The notes beneath the pieces are model-generated. The model made no database searches. It was not told where the DNA came from and saw only the letters and a program-made list of their open reading frames with translations. Below are positions 1 through 8,733 of a stretch of 53,720 bases of DNA, in pieces. Source of the DNA: Firmicutes bacterium CAG:345 (GTDB lineage: Bacteria; Bacillota_I; Bacilli_A; RFN20; CAG-288); assembly GCA_000433315.1 (NCBI GenBank), contig FR893370.1, positions 7,979 through 61,698 of the forward strand, in the 5' to 3' direction. Position 1 is the stretch's first letter, and each line of letters opens with the position of its first letter. The translations under genes were made by a program, and so were the position numbers.

Positions 1-1
1 T

Positions 2-643
2 CCTGCTGGATTACAATCTTTAATTTTTTCTATTTCTAATGTTCTTATTCAATCAGAAGTAAATATTCTCGGCGCTAATAATCCTGCTATAATAGCTGGT
101 TCTACTGGTTCAAATAACATCGAAAGTTATGTTATGTCTTTAGGAAATGGTATAACTCAAGGTGTTGTATCAATGACTAGTCAAAATTATGGTGCCAAGA
201 ATATTCAAAATATCAAAAAGACATTTTATTATGGTTTAATTCTTTCTGCTGGAATTGTAATAATTGGTGGATTATTATCAATTGCTTTAGCAGAACCACT
301 TTTAAAATTATTCACAGAAACAGATGCTGCACTAGAAGCTGGCAAACAACGTCTTTATATTATGGTTAGTTTATACTTCACTCAAGCAATTATGAGTTGC
401 TGTTCATGTCACCTTCAAGGAATGAAATATACAATGACTCCAGCAATAATCACGTTATTCGGCTGTGTCATTTTAAGAATAGTTTATATCTATACAATTT
501 ATCGTATGATTCCAGAATTACAAACACTTTCCTGGCTATATGCAACCTATCCAATTAGTTGGGCTTTCACAGATGCAATATATTTTGTAACTATAAAAAT
601 TGTTTGGGACAAAACTTTCAAGAAACTAAAAAAAAGCGAGTAA
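2..643 (+). CDS. MATE family efflux transporter, C-terminal part
   Basis: The open frame enters from the left edge (first full codon at base 2), so the N-terminal half lies outside the window. The visible residues resemble the second half of MATE (multidrug and toxic compound extrusion) transporters: a GNG..QG....SQNYGAKN stretch, then hydrophobic helices and a short basic tail. MATE proteins are inner-membrane Na+/H+-coupled drug antiporters; the substrate cannot be read from sequence. The gene ends on a terminator hairpin shared with the convergent malY-like gene. Confidence 0.85.
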   Translation, partial: PAGLQSLIFSISNVLIQSEVNILGANNPAIIAGSTGSNNIESYVMSLGNGITQGVVSMTSQNYGAKNIQNIKKTFYYGLILSAGIVIIGGLLSIALAEPLLKLFTETDAALEAGKQRLYIMVSLYFTQAIMSCCSCHLQGMKYTMTPAIITLFGCVILRIVYIYTIYRMIPELQTLSWLYATYPISWAFTDAIYFVTIKIVWDKTFKKLKKSE

Positions 644-653
644 TCGCTTTTTT
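628..653. terminator. Bidirectional rho-independent terminator
   Basis: AGCGA (635-639) pairs with TCGCT (644-648). The stem is flanked by an A-run on the left and a T-run on the right, so it works in both directions. The loop contains the MATE stop codon, and the hairpin separates two convergent genes. Confidence 0.8.
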
Positions 654-1815
654 ATTTGCCATATTTTTTAAAGTATTCGTTCAATCTATCTAAACCATCC
701 TGAACTAAAACTCTAGGCATAGCTATATTCATTCGTAAAAAATTATAACCATTTCCCCTATATTGAGTACCGCCTGAAAGATATAGACCAGTTTTATCAC
801 GAATATCTTTTTGCAATTCATCAGATTTTTTACCAGTTCTTGTAATATCAATCCATAATAAATATGTTGCTTCGCTTTCAACAAGCTTAAATTTAGGTAA
901 TTTTTTGTTCAAAAATTGTTTAACGAGCATTTTATTATCATAGATATATTGTCTTAATTCATCAAGCCATTGTTGGCCTTTATTAAATGCTGCTATCGTT
1001 CCTTCCATCGCAATAATATTAGGTTCACCAACTTCATCATCATTTATGCCCTTAAACATAATATTGCGGAGAGTTGAATTAGGAACTATAACTGCTGCCG
1101 ATTGTAATCCAGCTAAATTAAACGCTTTACTACAAGAAATAGCAGTAATGGAAATATCCTGAGCATTTTGGCATGTTGAAGCAAATGGAATATAATTTTT
1201 ATCAGGATCAGTTAAAGGTCCATGAATTTCATCACTTAAAACTACAACTTCATATTTTTTAGCTAAATCAGCTATTTTAATCAATTCTTCTTTCGACCAT
1301 ATCTTTCCTATTGGATTATGAGGATTACATAAGATTAACATCTTTGTTTTTTCTAATTTAAAAATTTCTTCTAATATTTCAAAGTTAATCGAATATTTAT
1401 AATCCTTATAAATCAATGGACATTCAATAGTATTTCTTTTATTATTTTCTATTGAGTGAAAGAAAATATTATATACTGGTGTCAAACATACAATATTATC
1501 TCCAACATCAGTAAATCTTCTGACCGCTGTAGAAATAGCTGGAATAACTCCTGTAACAAAACAAAGCCAAGATTTATCTATATCAAAAGAATATCTTTCT
1601 TTCCAAAAAGAAATATATGATTTATACCATTCTTCTGGAATAATGGAATACCCTAATGCACCGACATCAATTTTTTTATGTATCGCTTCAAGAATTTCTG
1701 GACATACTTTAAAATCCATATCAGCAACCCACATCGGTAACTCACCTTCTTTGATATCCCATTTCAATGAATTGCAATTTTGTCTATTAATAATCTCATC
1801 AAAATTATATTTCAT
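652..1815 (-). CDS. MalY/PatB family PLP-dependent aminotransferase or C-S lyase
   Basis: A 387-residue fold-type I PLP enzyme of the MalY/PatB group, whose members cleave cystathionine or other C-S bonds. Visible motifs are the N-terminal PMWVADMDF, the NPHNPIGK loop (residues 164-171), SDEIHGP with the PLP-pyridine Asp195, and SCSKAFNLAGLQ with the Schiff-base Lys230. Length is normal for the family. It lies 8 bases downstream of a DUF3737 gene on the same strand, so the two are probably co-transcribed. Substrate (cystathionine, cysteine or other) cannot be decided from sequence. Confidence 0.9.
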   Translation of the reverse strand: MKYNFDEIINRQNCNSLKWDIKEGELPMWVADMDFKVCPEILEAIHKKIDVGALGYSIIPEEWYKSYISFWKERYSFDIDKSWLCFVTGVIPAISTAVRRFTDVGDNIVCLTPVYNIFFHSIENNKRNTIECPLIYKDYKYSINFEILEEIFKLEKTKMLILCNPHNPIGKIWSKEELIKIADLAKKYEVVVLSDEIHGPLTDPDKNYIPFASTCQNAQDISITAISCSKAFNLAGLQSAAVIVPNSTLRNIMFKGINDDEVGEPNIIAMEGTIAAFNKGQQWLDELRQYIYDNKMLVKQFLNKKLPKFKLVESEATYLLWIDITRTGKKSDELQKDIRDKTGLYLSGGTQYRGNGYNFLRMNIAMPRVLVQDGLDRLNEYFKKYGK

Positions 1816-1823
1816 AAATAACC

Positions 1824-2663
1824 TTACCTTGTAATTATTATATTTGTTTTTTTCGGATCAATCTTCTTATCTTCTAAAATTATTTCTCCAATTTCTTTAG
1901 CTCTTATTGTTCCACCATATGGATTTTTTACACTATCGATTTTACTATTAATTTCAACTTCAACTGTCGAATATTCAAAAGCTAATGTTGTATCTTTTAA
2001 AATACAATTTTTCATCGCTAAATTTTCCATATAACAAAATCCTTGCAAAGAAGAAATTGTCGAATCTATTATCGTTATATTTTTTGAATTCCAGCCAAAA
2101 TATTCCCCATCGATTTCACAGTTTATAATCACAACATTTTCACAATTCCAAAAAGCATCTTTGGAATTTAAATGACTATTTTTTATTACTATATTTTTAC
2201 CACCATCAAAAACATAATTACCATCAATCGTCATATTATCAACAGTAATATTTTTTGAATTCATTCCAAAATAATCACCACGTACATATATGTCTTTAGC
2301 AGAAAAACCATCACAATTCCATAAAGATTCACTGGCATTATTCAAATTGCAATTTTCCAAATATATATTTTTTGACCTTCTAAATATTTTAGGACAATCT
2401 ATCTTTGAATTTATTATGGATATATTCTCTGTATACCAAATTCCTGAACGAGCAGTTTCATTAAAAACACTATTTTCTACTTTGATGTTATTTGAATACC
2501 AAATCGGATATTTCCAAGAAAAAGTTGAATTTTGTATATGATTATTCTTACTTTCTTTTAAAGGAGATTCACCATCTTCAAATGTGCAGTCTTCAATTTC
2601 AGCATTTTCAATTTGAAAAAGAGCTCTTTCTCCAACTAAAACTTTATTCTTAATAATATCCAT
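1824..2663 (-). CDS. DUF3737 family right-handed beta-helix protein
   Basis: 279 residues built of short repeated strands of the type xxIxNSxI/xxCxI with regular Asn, Trp and Cys, typical of a pectate-lyase-like beta-helix. The closing SVKNPYGGTIRAKEIGEIILE matches the conserved end of DUF3737 proteins as I know them. No signal peptide, so probably cytoplasmic. The start has a good AGAGGTG ribosome site. It is first in a likely two-gene operon with the MalY-like enzyme. No function is established for the family. Confidence 0.85.
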   Translation of the reverse strand: MDIIKNKVLVGERALFQIENAEIEDCTFEDGESPLKESKNNHIQNSTFSWKYPIWYSNNIKVENSVFNETARSGIWYTENISIINSKIDCPKIFRRSKNIYLENCNLNNASESLWNCDGFSAKDIYVRGDYFGMNSKNITVDNMTIDGNYVFDGGKNIVIKNSHLNSKDAFWNCENVVIINCEIDGEYFGWNSKNITIIDSTISSLQGFCYMENLAMKNCILKDTTLAFEYSTVEVEINSKIDSVKNPYGGTIRAKEIGEIILEDKKIDPKKTNIIITR

Positions 2664-2815
2664 ATAAACACCTCTTTTTTATTATTATAGTTTAAGACAT
2701 TCATTTATTCAATTTATGTGATTTCAAAATAATTACTAATTTATTTTGTAATTTTTTTTGTAAAGTTATTTTAAATACATAAAAATAAAGTTAAAATGTA
2801 GGTAAGGATAAAATA

Positions 2816-3217
2816 ATGAAAAAAAAGACAATATTAATCACACTATTTAGCTCTATATTCATACTTATTAGCAGTGTCATAGCTTTTCTTATTTATGATT
2901 TTCACTATGAATTTAATGGTATTAGAACAGCTGATGAAAATTCTTTTTCCTTAAAATTTTCTTCGATGAATTCCTCAGATAATCACGAATTAAATTTAAA
3001 ACAAAACAACTCATTAAACATTTTCTTTTCGATTAATAAAGGAAAAGCAAATCTTATTATTACTTATTTAGAAAATAATTCAACCTTATTTAAAGGTAAA
3101 AATATAACAGTAGGTAAATTTCTTCTCGATATAAAAGATGATGGAAACTATCTTCTTTCAGTATATGCTAAACACGCCTCGGGCTTTATTAATATAATGA
3201 AAAACAGTGGAGAATAA
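2816..3217 (+). CDS. Small membrane-anchored protein linked to ABC-2 exporter
   Basis: 133 residues with an N-terminal MKKKT followed by one hydrophobic segment (about residues 5-27), then a soluble outside domain of beta character rich in Asn and Ser. No lipobox and no family recognised. It ends 2 bases before the ABC ATPase gene, so it should be the first gene of a three-gene operon and may be an accessory or sensor of that exporter; this is inference from position only. The start follows GGTAAGGA. Confidence 0.7.
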   Translation: MKKKTILITLFSSIFILISSVIAFLIYDFHYEFNGIRTADENSFSLKFSSMNSSDNHELNLKQNNSLNIFFSINKGKANLIITYLENNSTLFKGKNITVGKFLLDIKDDGNYLLSVYAKHASGFINIMKNSGE

Positions 3218-3219
3218 TT

Positions 3220-4131
3220 ATGGAAAACATGATTGAAATTAAAAATTTATATAAGCAGTTTGGTGATATTCAGGCAGTTAATAATCTATCTTTCAAAGTA
3301 AAAAAAGGTGAATTATTTGCTTTTTTAGGTGTAAATGGCGCTGGTAAATCAACAACAATCAACATTATTTGCGGTCAATTAAAAAAAGATAAAGGCGAAA
3401 TACTTATTACAGGAAAAAGCTTAGATGAAAATCCAACTTTTTTCAAAAATATTTTAGGAGTGGTTTTTCAGACTTCTGTTTTAGATAAGGATCTAACAGT
3501 TTATGACAATTTGCAAAGTCGTGCTTCCTTATATGGAATTATTGGAAAAGACTTTCAAAATCGATTAAATAAATTATCAGAGATTTTAAGTTTTAAAGAT
3601 CTTTTAAAACGGCCTCTTGGAAAACTTTCAGGCGGGCAAAAAAGAAGAATTGATATCGCCAGGGCTCTAATCCATAAACCAAAGATATTAATTCTCGATG
3701 AGCCTACAACTGGATTAGATCCTCAAACACGAACATTATTATGGGATGTCATCAATAATTTAAGAAAAGAAGAAGGCTTAACAGTATTTTTAACAACTCA
3801 TTATATGGAAGAAGCTGCCGATGCAGATTATGTCGTAATTATAAATCATGGACAAATTGCTGCTGAAGGTACACCGCTTGATTTAAAAAATAAATACACT
3901 GGCGATTTTTTAACACTTTATAATGTGAATGAAGAAGAAATAAAACAATTGAACCTCAAATACACTAAAATACATAATGGTTTTAAAATAGAAATTCCCA
4001 ATACATCTTTTGCTACGAAACTTATCTATAATTATCCAGAATTATTTCAAGATTACGAGATTATAAAAGGAAAAATGGATGATGTATTTTTACAAGTTAC
4101 CGGTCAAAATTTAACAGGAGAGAAAAAATGA
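3220..4131 (+). CDS. ABC transporter ATP-binding protein (ABC-2/DrrA type)
   Basis: 303 residues. Walker A GVNGAGKST, Q-loop in VVFQTS, signature LSGGQKRRID, Walker B ILILDEPTTGLD and switch His in LTTHYMEEA are all intact, so it should hydrolyse ATP. The pattern is that of DrrA/NodI/CcmA-type ATPases working with an ABC-2 permease. The stop overlaps the start of the permease gene by 4 bases (ATGA), indicating coupled translation. Substrate unknown; family members export drugs, lipids or polysaccharides. Confidence 0.93.
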   Translation: MENMIEIKNLYKQFGDIQAVNNLSFKVKKGELFAFLGVNGAGKSTTINIICGQLKKDKGEILITGKSLDENPTFFKNILGVVFQTSVLDKDLTVYDNLQSRASLYGIIGKDFQNRLNKLSEILSFKDLLKRPLGKLSGGQKRRIDIARALIHKPKILILDEPTTGLDPQTRTLLWDVINNLRKEEGLTVFLTTHYMEEAADADYVVIINHGQIAAEGTPLDLKNKYTGDFLTLYNVNEEEIKQLNLKYTKIHNGFKIEIPNTSFATKLIYNYPELFQDYEIIKGKMDDVFLQVTGQNLTGEKK

Positions 4132-5033
4132 ATAGCTTAATAATCCTCTGCAAAAGAAATATTAAAATATATTTCAAAGATAAAGGACTATTTTTTTGTT
4201 CTTTAATCACTCCTTTTATTCTTTTAGTTCTCTATGTAACATTTTTAAAAAATGTTTATGAAACTTCTTTTTTAACAGCTATAGAATCAATTAATATCGA
4301 TGTTCCAAAAGAATTGATTAATAGTTTTGTTGGAGGACAACTAGTCTCATCTTTACTTTCAGTTACATGTATTACTGTCACATTTTGTTCAAACCTTATA
4401 ATGATAAAAGATAAAACTAGTGGTGCTATAAATGATTTTAAAATCTCTCCTGTAAAATTTAAAATTGTTGGTTTGAGTTACTTTTTAGCGACTTTATTCT
4501 CAACTTTGATTATTAATTTTTCTGCCATGATTATTTGTTTCATCTATTTAGCTTGTACAGGATGGTGTTTATCTTTTATCAGCATAATAAAAATTATAAT
4601 AAATATAATTTTACTCACAACATTTGGTACTGCCTTATCCTCCTGCATTAATCATTTTTTAACAACTGATGGTCAATCCTCCGCTGCCGGAACAATAGTT
4701 AGCGCAGGATATGGTTTTATTTGTGGCGCATATATGCCAATATCAAGTTTTAATAAAGGATTACAAAACTTTTTAGGTTTTCTACCAGGAACATATGGTA
4801 CAAGCCTTATGAAAAATTGCTTCTTAGAAGGAAGTTTATCAAAAATGATAGAACTTGGATTTCCACAAGAAGCAATTAATGGAATTAAAGATAGTGTAGA
4901 CTGCAATTTATATTTCTTTGGTAATAGCGTTAATATTCTTACAATGTATATAATTTTAATTTCAAGTATAATCGCTTTTATCGGAATATACATACTGATA
5001 AACGTTTTTTCCGGGTACAAAAAAAATAAGTAA
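4128..5033 (+). CDS. ABC-2 type exporter permease
   Basis: 301 residues with about six hydrophobic segments in ABC-2 arrangement: one near residues 20-42, a central block between about 70 and 165, a conserved GAYMPISSF..GLQNFLGFLPGT region, and a final helix near 265-295. It pairs with the ATPase overlapping upstream and ends at a strong bidirectional terminator. Together with the small anchored protein upstream it forms an exporter operon of unknown substrate. Confidence 0.88.
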   Translation: MNSLIILCKRNIKIYFKDKGLFFCSLITPFILLVLYVTFLKNVYETSFLTAIESINIDVPKELINSFVGGQLVSSLLSVTCITVTFCSNLIMIKDKTSGAINDFKISPVKFKIVGLSYFLATLFSTLIINFSAMIICFIYLACTGWCLSFISIIKIIINIILLTTFGTALSSCINHFLTTDGQSSAAGTIVSAGYGFICGAYMPISSFNKGLQNFLGFLPGTYGTSLMKNCFLEGSLSKMIELGFPQEAINGIKDSVDCNLYFFGNSVNILTMYIILISSIIAFIGIYILINVFSGYKKNK

Positions 5034-5040
5034 TCAGGCA

Positions 5041-5071
5041 AAAAGAAGCGATTCATTTCAGCGCTTCTTTT
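5041..5071. terminator. Bidirectional rho-independent terminator
   Basis: AAAAGAAGCG (5041-5050) pairs perfectly with CGCTTCTTTT (5062-5071) over 10 bp with an 11-base loop. It sits between the convergent permease and sigma-factor genes and can stop transcription from both sides. Confidence 0.85.
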
Positions 5072-5715
5072 TAATCTTCAAGATATTCCTTCATCTTTTT
5101 CATCAAAGAAACAACATGTCTATAAGCACCACTATTTGACAAATTTAAAATATCAGCAGCTCTAGAAACAGAAAATCTATTATAAGCTATATCAGATAAA
5201 ACCATTCTTTCTTCCATATTACAGTTATCATCTACAAAGCTTTTTAATTTCTTCATCAAGATTTTCGTATCTTGTTTTTCTGTAAGTTCTTTAATACCTG
5301 GAACATACGGGTCTTTAATATCTATAGGACACGCATCAACCAATGAAAGTGATTCAATATCAATAATATATTTATACTCCCTTTTCAATTTTCGGCTTTT
5401 TTCATATGTCAACCATTTTATTGAATTAGATAAATATGAACGAATAAAATGTTCAAAATCTCCTTGCTCTTCTTGATAGCTATTCAACGCCTTATAAGCA
5501 GCCAAATATAGTTCATCCATATAATCTTCAACAGGATATCCAAATTTTCTTGAATAAGTTAAGGATAATCTATCGATAATCGGTTGAATTCTCGAGAAAA
5601 ATTCTTGTTTTGCTAATTCTTCCCCTTGCTTGGCAATAAATGCTGTTTCTTTCAATGTTTTTTCTTTAAAATCAACATTGACATATTCTAAAAATTCCAT
5701 GTACTGCTTGCTCAT
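5071..5715 (-). CDS. Divergent SigH-like RNA polymerase sigma factor
   Basis: 214 residues. The middle (about 60-105) looks like a sigma-70 region 2: EDYMDELYLAAYKALNSY.EEQGDFEHFIRSYL. The C-terminus (about 175-210) is a helix-turn-helix, SVSRAADILNLSNSGAYRHV, in the place of region 4. It follows rlmB by 6 bases, with its AGAAGGAA ribosome site inside the end of rlmB. The order cysS..rlmB-sigma matches B. subtilis cysS-mrnC-rlmB-yacP-sigH, which argues for a SigH ortholog with yacP lost. SigH begins sporulation and competence programmes in relatives. The sequence is diverged, so orthology rests mostly on synteny. Confidence 0.6.
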   Translation of the reverse strand: MSKQYMEFLEYVNVDFKEKTLKETAFIAKQGEELAKQEFFSRIQPIIDRLSLTYSRKFGYPVEDYMDELYLAAYKALNSYQEEQGDFEHFIRSYLSNSIKWLTYEKSRKLKREYKYIIDIESLSLVDACPIDIKDPYVPGIKELTEKQDTKILMKKLKSFVDDNCNMEERMVLSDIAYNRFSVSRAADILNLSNSGAYRHVVSLMKKMKEYLED

Positions 5716-5721
5716 TATTCA

Positions 5722-6450
5722 TTATTTCCTTCTAGATTGTATAGCTCCACTAATCATAATTGCGCCTGCAACAGCAGCATTTAAAGATGTTATAGGACCT
5801 TGTATTGGTATTCTAGCAATAAAATCACTATTTTCTAAGGTAAGTCTACTAGCTCCCCTTCCTTCACTTCCTATAACAATTGCCATCTTTCCTTTATAAT
5901 CAATTTCATCATATAAACGGTCTCCTCTTCCATCTGCAGTAACAATCCAGTATCCATTTTTCTTTAAAGTATTCATCGCTTGGACAATATTTGTCACTTG
6001 GATTATTGAAACAAATTCTTCAGCACCCGTACTGACTTTTGTAACAGTTGGAGTCATTTGAATTTGTCTATCTTTGGAAATTATAATTGCATCTACCCCA
6101 AATGCAGCAGATGTTCTTATAAGCGATCCAAAATTATTTGGATCTTCTATTCCATCTAATATTAAAATCAAAGGTTGTTCTTCTTTTTTTTCATTTAAAA
6201 AATCTTTTAAATCTTTATATTTAAATGGTTCAACAAAAGCTACAAATCCCTGATGATTTCCAAACTTTGTTATAGAATCTAATTCTTTTTTATCAACAAT
6301 TTTAAAAGGGACATTTTTATTAGCACATTTATTAAATATTTCGCTGTTTTCTTTTTGTTTTGTCATCAAGACTTTTTCAATTTTTCGTGTTCCATCTAAA
6401 ACACTTCTAACTGAATTTAAGCCATAAACCATATCAAAACTACTTTTCAT
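5722..6450 (-). CDS. rlmB: 23S rRNA 2'-O-methyltransferase, RlmB/TrmH family
   Basis: 242 residues. An N-terminal L30e-like substrate-binding domain (about 1-75) is followed by a SPOUT methyltransferase domain with the three family motifs: DPNNFGSLIRT (motif 1), IVIGSEGRGASRL (motif 2) and IPIQGPITSLNAAVAGAI (motif 3, knot and SAM site). Family members methylate G2251 of 23S rRNA (E. coli numbering). It sits between mgtC and the sigma factor in the conserved cysS-rlmB-sigH neighbourhood. Confidence 0.88.
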   Translation of the reverse strand: MKSSFDMVYGLNSVRSVLDGTRKIEKVLMTKQKENSEIFNKCANKNVPFKIVDKKELDSITKFGNHQGFVAFVEPFKYKDLKDFLNEKKEEQPLILILDGIEDPNNFGSLIRTSAAFGVDAIIISKDRQIQMTPTVTKVSTGAEEFVSIIQVTNIVQAMNTLKKNGYWIVTADGRGDRLYDEIDYKGKMAIVIGSEGRGASRLTLENSDFIARIPIQGPITSLNAAVAGAIMISGAIQSRRK

Positions 6451-6602
6451 ACATTCTCCTCACAAATACACATTACATATTTTATCTCTTTATTGCAATA
6501 TAAAAAATTGCCTTTTTTTAGCATTTTTTAATTTTGAAACAAATATGAAACTTTTATAATAAAATTTAAGATTTATTTATATTTTTTTGAAATTTTTTGA
6601 AA

Positions 6603-7376
6603 CTAATCAAATCTAATATTATTATAAATTAAATCTAAAGGCTTAGTCGCTTCTCTTAAATTATCAGAATATGCAGTAACTTGAGATTCGCTAACTTTTT
6701 CCAAAATAATAACCATTTTCAAACAATCCATATCTCTATAGGTAATCAATGAAGAAGAGATATGTTTTACTGTAACATTCAAACGTTCGGCAATTTGTAA
6801 AGCAACATGAAGCGCTGGAGTTTTAGCATCCAAAATCAATACAATTTCTGGATTCTTTTTACTCGTCTTCTTTTCAATTTCAACGAACAAGAATAATACA
6901 GCAAATGAAAGTATTGTTACTAAAAATCCTTCCAAAATAAAGCCACACCCAATTGCTAATCCTATGCCACCACAAAGCCATAAGCTTGCTGCAGTAGTAA
7001 GACCACGAATTCCTGTGCCATTTTGCATTATTGTTCCAGCGCCGATAAAACCTATACCAGAAACAACTTGAGCAGCTAAACGAGCGGAATCACGACTATA
7101 TCCATTATTTACAGGAAAAGCAAAAATGGATAATCCCATAATTAAAGAAGCACCTAAAGCTATCAAAACATGGGTTCTTAAACCTGCCGCATGTCCGTGA
7201 ATTTCTCTTTCTGTTCCAATAATTGAAGCGCATATAATAGTACAAACAGCGGTTATCAGGAAAAACAAAAAAACGCCCCATCCACCTAAAGAAGGATTAT
7301 CTACTAAACTTAAGATCCATTTATCAAATGGATTTAATTCACTAGGATAACTTTCAATAATGGATAAAGCGTTCAT
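6603..7376 (-). CDS. MgtC/SapB family membrane protein
   Basis: 257 residues. The N-terminal half has about five hydrophobic helices with the family motifs GTEREIHGHAAGLRTHVLIALGA and SGIGFIGAGTIMQ....RGLTTAASLW. The C-terminal third is a soluble ACT-like domain. Family members are tied to growth under low Mg2+ and to modulation of membrane ATPases, but the role in Gram-positives is uncertain. It begins 13 bases after cysS, so it is probably transcribed with it; B. subtilis has mrnC at this place. Confidence 0.9.
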   Translation of the reverse strand: MNALSIIESYPSELNPFDKWILSLVDNPSLGGWGVFLFFLITAVCTIICASIIGTEREIHGHAAGLRTHVLIALGASLIMGLSIFAFPVNNGYSRDSARLAAQVVSGIGFIGAGTIMQNGTGIRGLTTAASLWLCGGIGLAIGCGFILEGFLVTILSFAVLFLFVEIEKKTSKKNPEIVLILDAKTPALHVALQIAERLNVTVKHISSSLITYRDMDCLKMVIILEKVSESQVTAYSDNLREATKPLDLIYNNIRFD

Positions 7377-7389
7377 ATTTTATTATCTC

Positions 7390-8733
7390 CTATAAAATCT
7401 TTTTTTCGATAAGAATCGCTCTAATTTTATCGGCCTCAGAATAGTTTTTTTCTAAACGAAGTGTTTCAAATTCTCGATACAATTTTAAAATTTCTTCATC
7501 GATAGTTGGTGTTTCCAACTTGAGACCTATTATATCATGTAAGCGGTTAAAAGTAAAATAAAGCGAAGAAATCAAATTTTCTTGTTTTTGTCTGATAGCA
7601 TTATTTAAGTCTTTTACCAATTTGTCAAAGATAGCTAAAGCATTAGGAACATTGAAATCATCTGCTAAAGCTTCCATAAATGGATCATAATATTCTTCTA
7701 ATAATTCACCATCTTTTAGTTCATGATATTTGACAAATAAATCTGCGCTCTTTTTGCAATTGATATATTTTTTAATTTCATTTTCTGCTGCTTTTATTGA
7801 TTCATCAGTATAGACTAATGGAGAACGATAATATCCTTTTAAAACAAATAATCTAAAAATATCAGGGTTATATTTTTCCAAAAAATCTTTCATATAGACA
7901 ACATTGCCTAATGATTTACTCATTTTTTCATCGCCCATATTTATAAAACCAACATGCATCCAATTGTTTGCTAGTGGGCTATTATAAACAGCTTCAGATT
8001 GAGCTCTTTCATTTTCATGGTGTGGGAACTTCAAATCGAAACCGCCTCCATGAATATCTATCAAAGGTTGGCCGAAAATTTTATTTATCATAACAAGGCA
8101 TTCTGTATGCCAACCTGGTCTACCATCACCAAAATCTGCATGGAATTTAATTCCATCATCATCAGTTTTTTTCCATAAAACAAAATCCATTGGATATTTT
8201 TTATTATCAGTAACTGCTATTCTCGTACCAGCGATTAAATCATCGATTTTTATCTTTGATAAAGATCCATAATCCTTTACTGACTCGACAGAAAACAAGA
8301 CATCATCTCCAGCCTTATAAGCAACATTTTTATCCAAAGCAAGTTGAACGAATGCAATGATATCATCCATTGTTTCACTGACACGTGGATGGCAATATAA
8401 AGGCAAAATATTCAATTTATTTAAACTATCTTCATAAGAAGTAATATAAAAATTAGATAATTCCTTTTCGGTTTTATGCTCTTTTAAAGCCGAATTAATG
8501 ATTTTATCATCGATATCAGTATAATTTGAAACTAGTTTTACATCGTATCCTAATTCCTTAAAAAAACGATGTACTAAATCAAAAAATACTGGAGGTCTAA
8601 AATTACCAATATGACCATAGTTATATACAGTAGGTCCACAGTAATAAATGCTTACTTTATTTTCAGCAATTGGAACAAATGGAACTACTTTTCCTTGATA
8701 AGTGTCATAAATTTTAACATTAAATTTCTTCAT
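7390..8733 (-). CDS. cysS: Cysteinyl-tRNA synthetase
   Basis: 447 residues. Class I synthetase that charges tRNA-Cys. Visible: zinc Cys32 in YYCGPTVYN, HIGN (41-44, the HIGH motif), further zinc ligands in GWHTEC and FPHHENE, and the KMSKS loop in GDEKMSKSLGN. Slightly shorter than the usual 460-470 residues. Its start overlaps the upstream exporter gene by 14 bases, so its expression is tied to that operon. I saw no T-box leader. Confidence 0.97.
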   Translation of the reverse strand: MKKFNVKIYDTYQGKVVPFVPIAENKVSIYYCGPTVYNYGHIGNFRPPVFFDLVHRFFKELGYDVKLVSNYTDIDDKIINSALKEHKTEKELSNFYITSYEDSLNKLNILPLYCHPRVSETMDDIIAFVQLALDKNVAYKAGDDVLFSVESVKDYGSLSKIKIDDLIAGTRIAVTDNKKYPMDFVLWKKTDDDGIKFHADFGDGRPGWHTECLVMINKIFGQPLIDIHGGGFDLKFPHHENERAQSEAVYNSPLANNWMHVGFINMGDEKMSKSLGNVVYMKDFLEKYNPDIFRLFVLKGYYRSPLVYTDESIKAAENEIKKYINCKKSADLFVKYHELKDGELLEEYYDPFMEALADDFNVPNALAIFDKLVKDLNNAIRQKQENLISSLYFTFNRLHDIIGLKLETPTIDEEILKLYREFETLRLEKNYSEADKIRAILIEKKIL

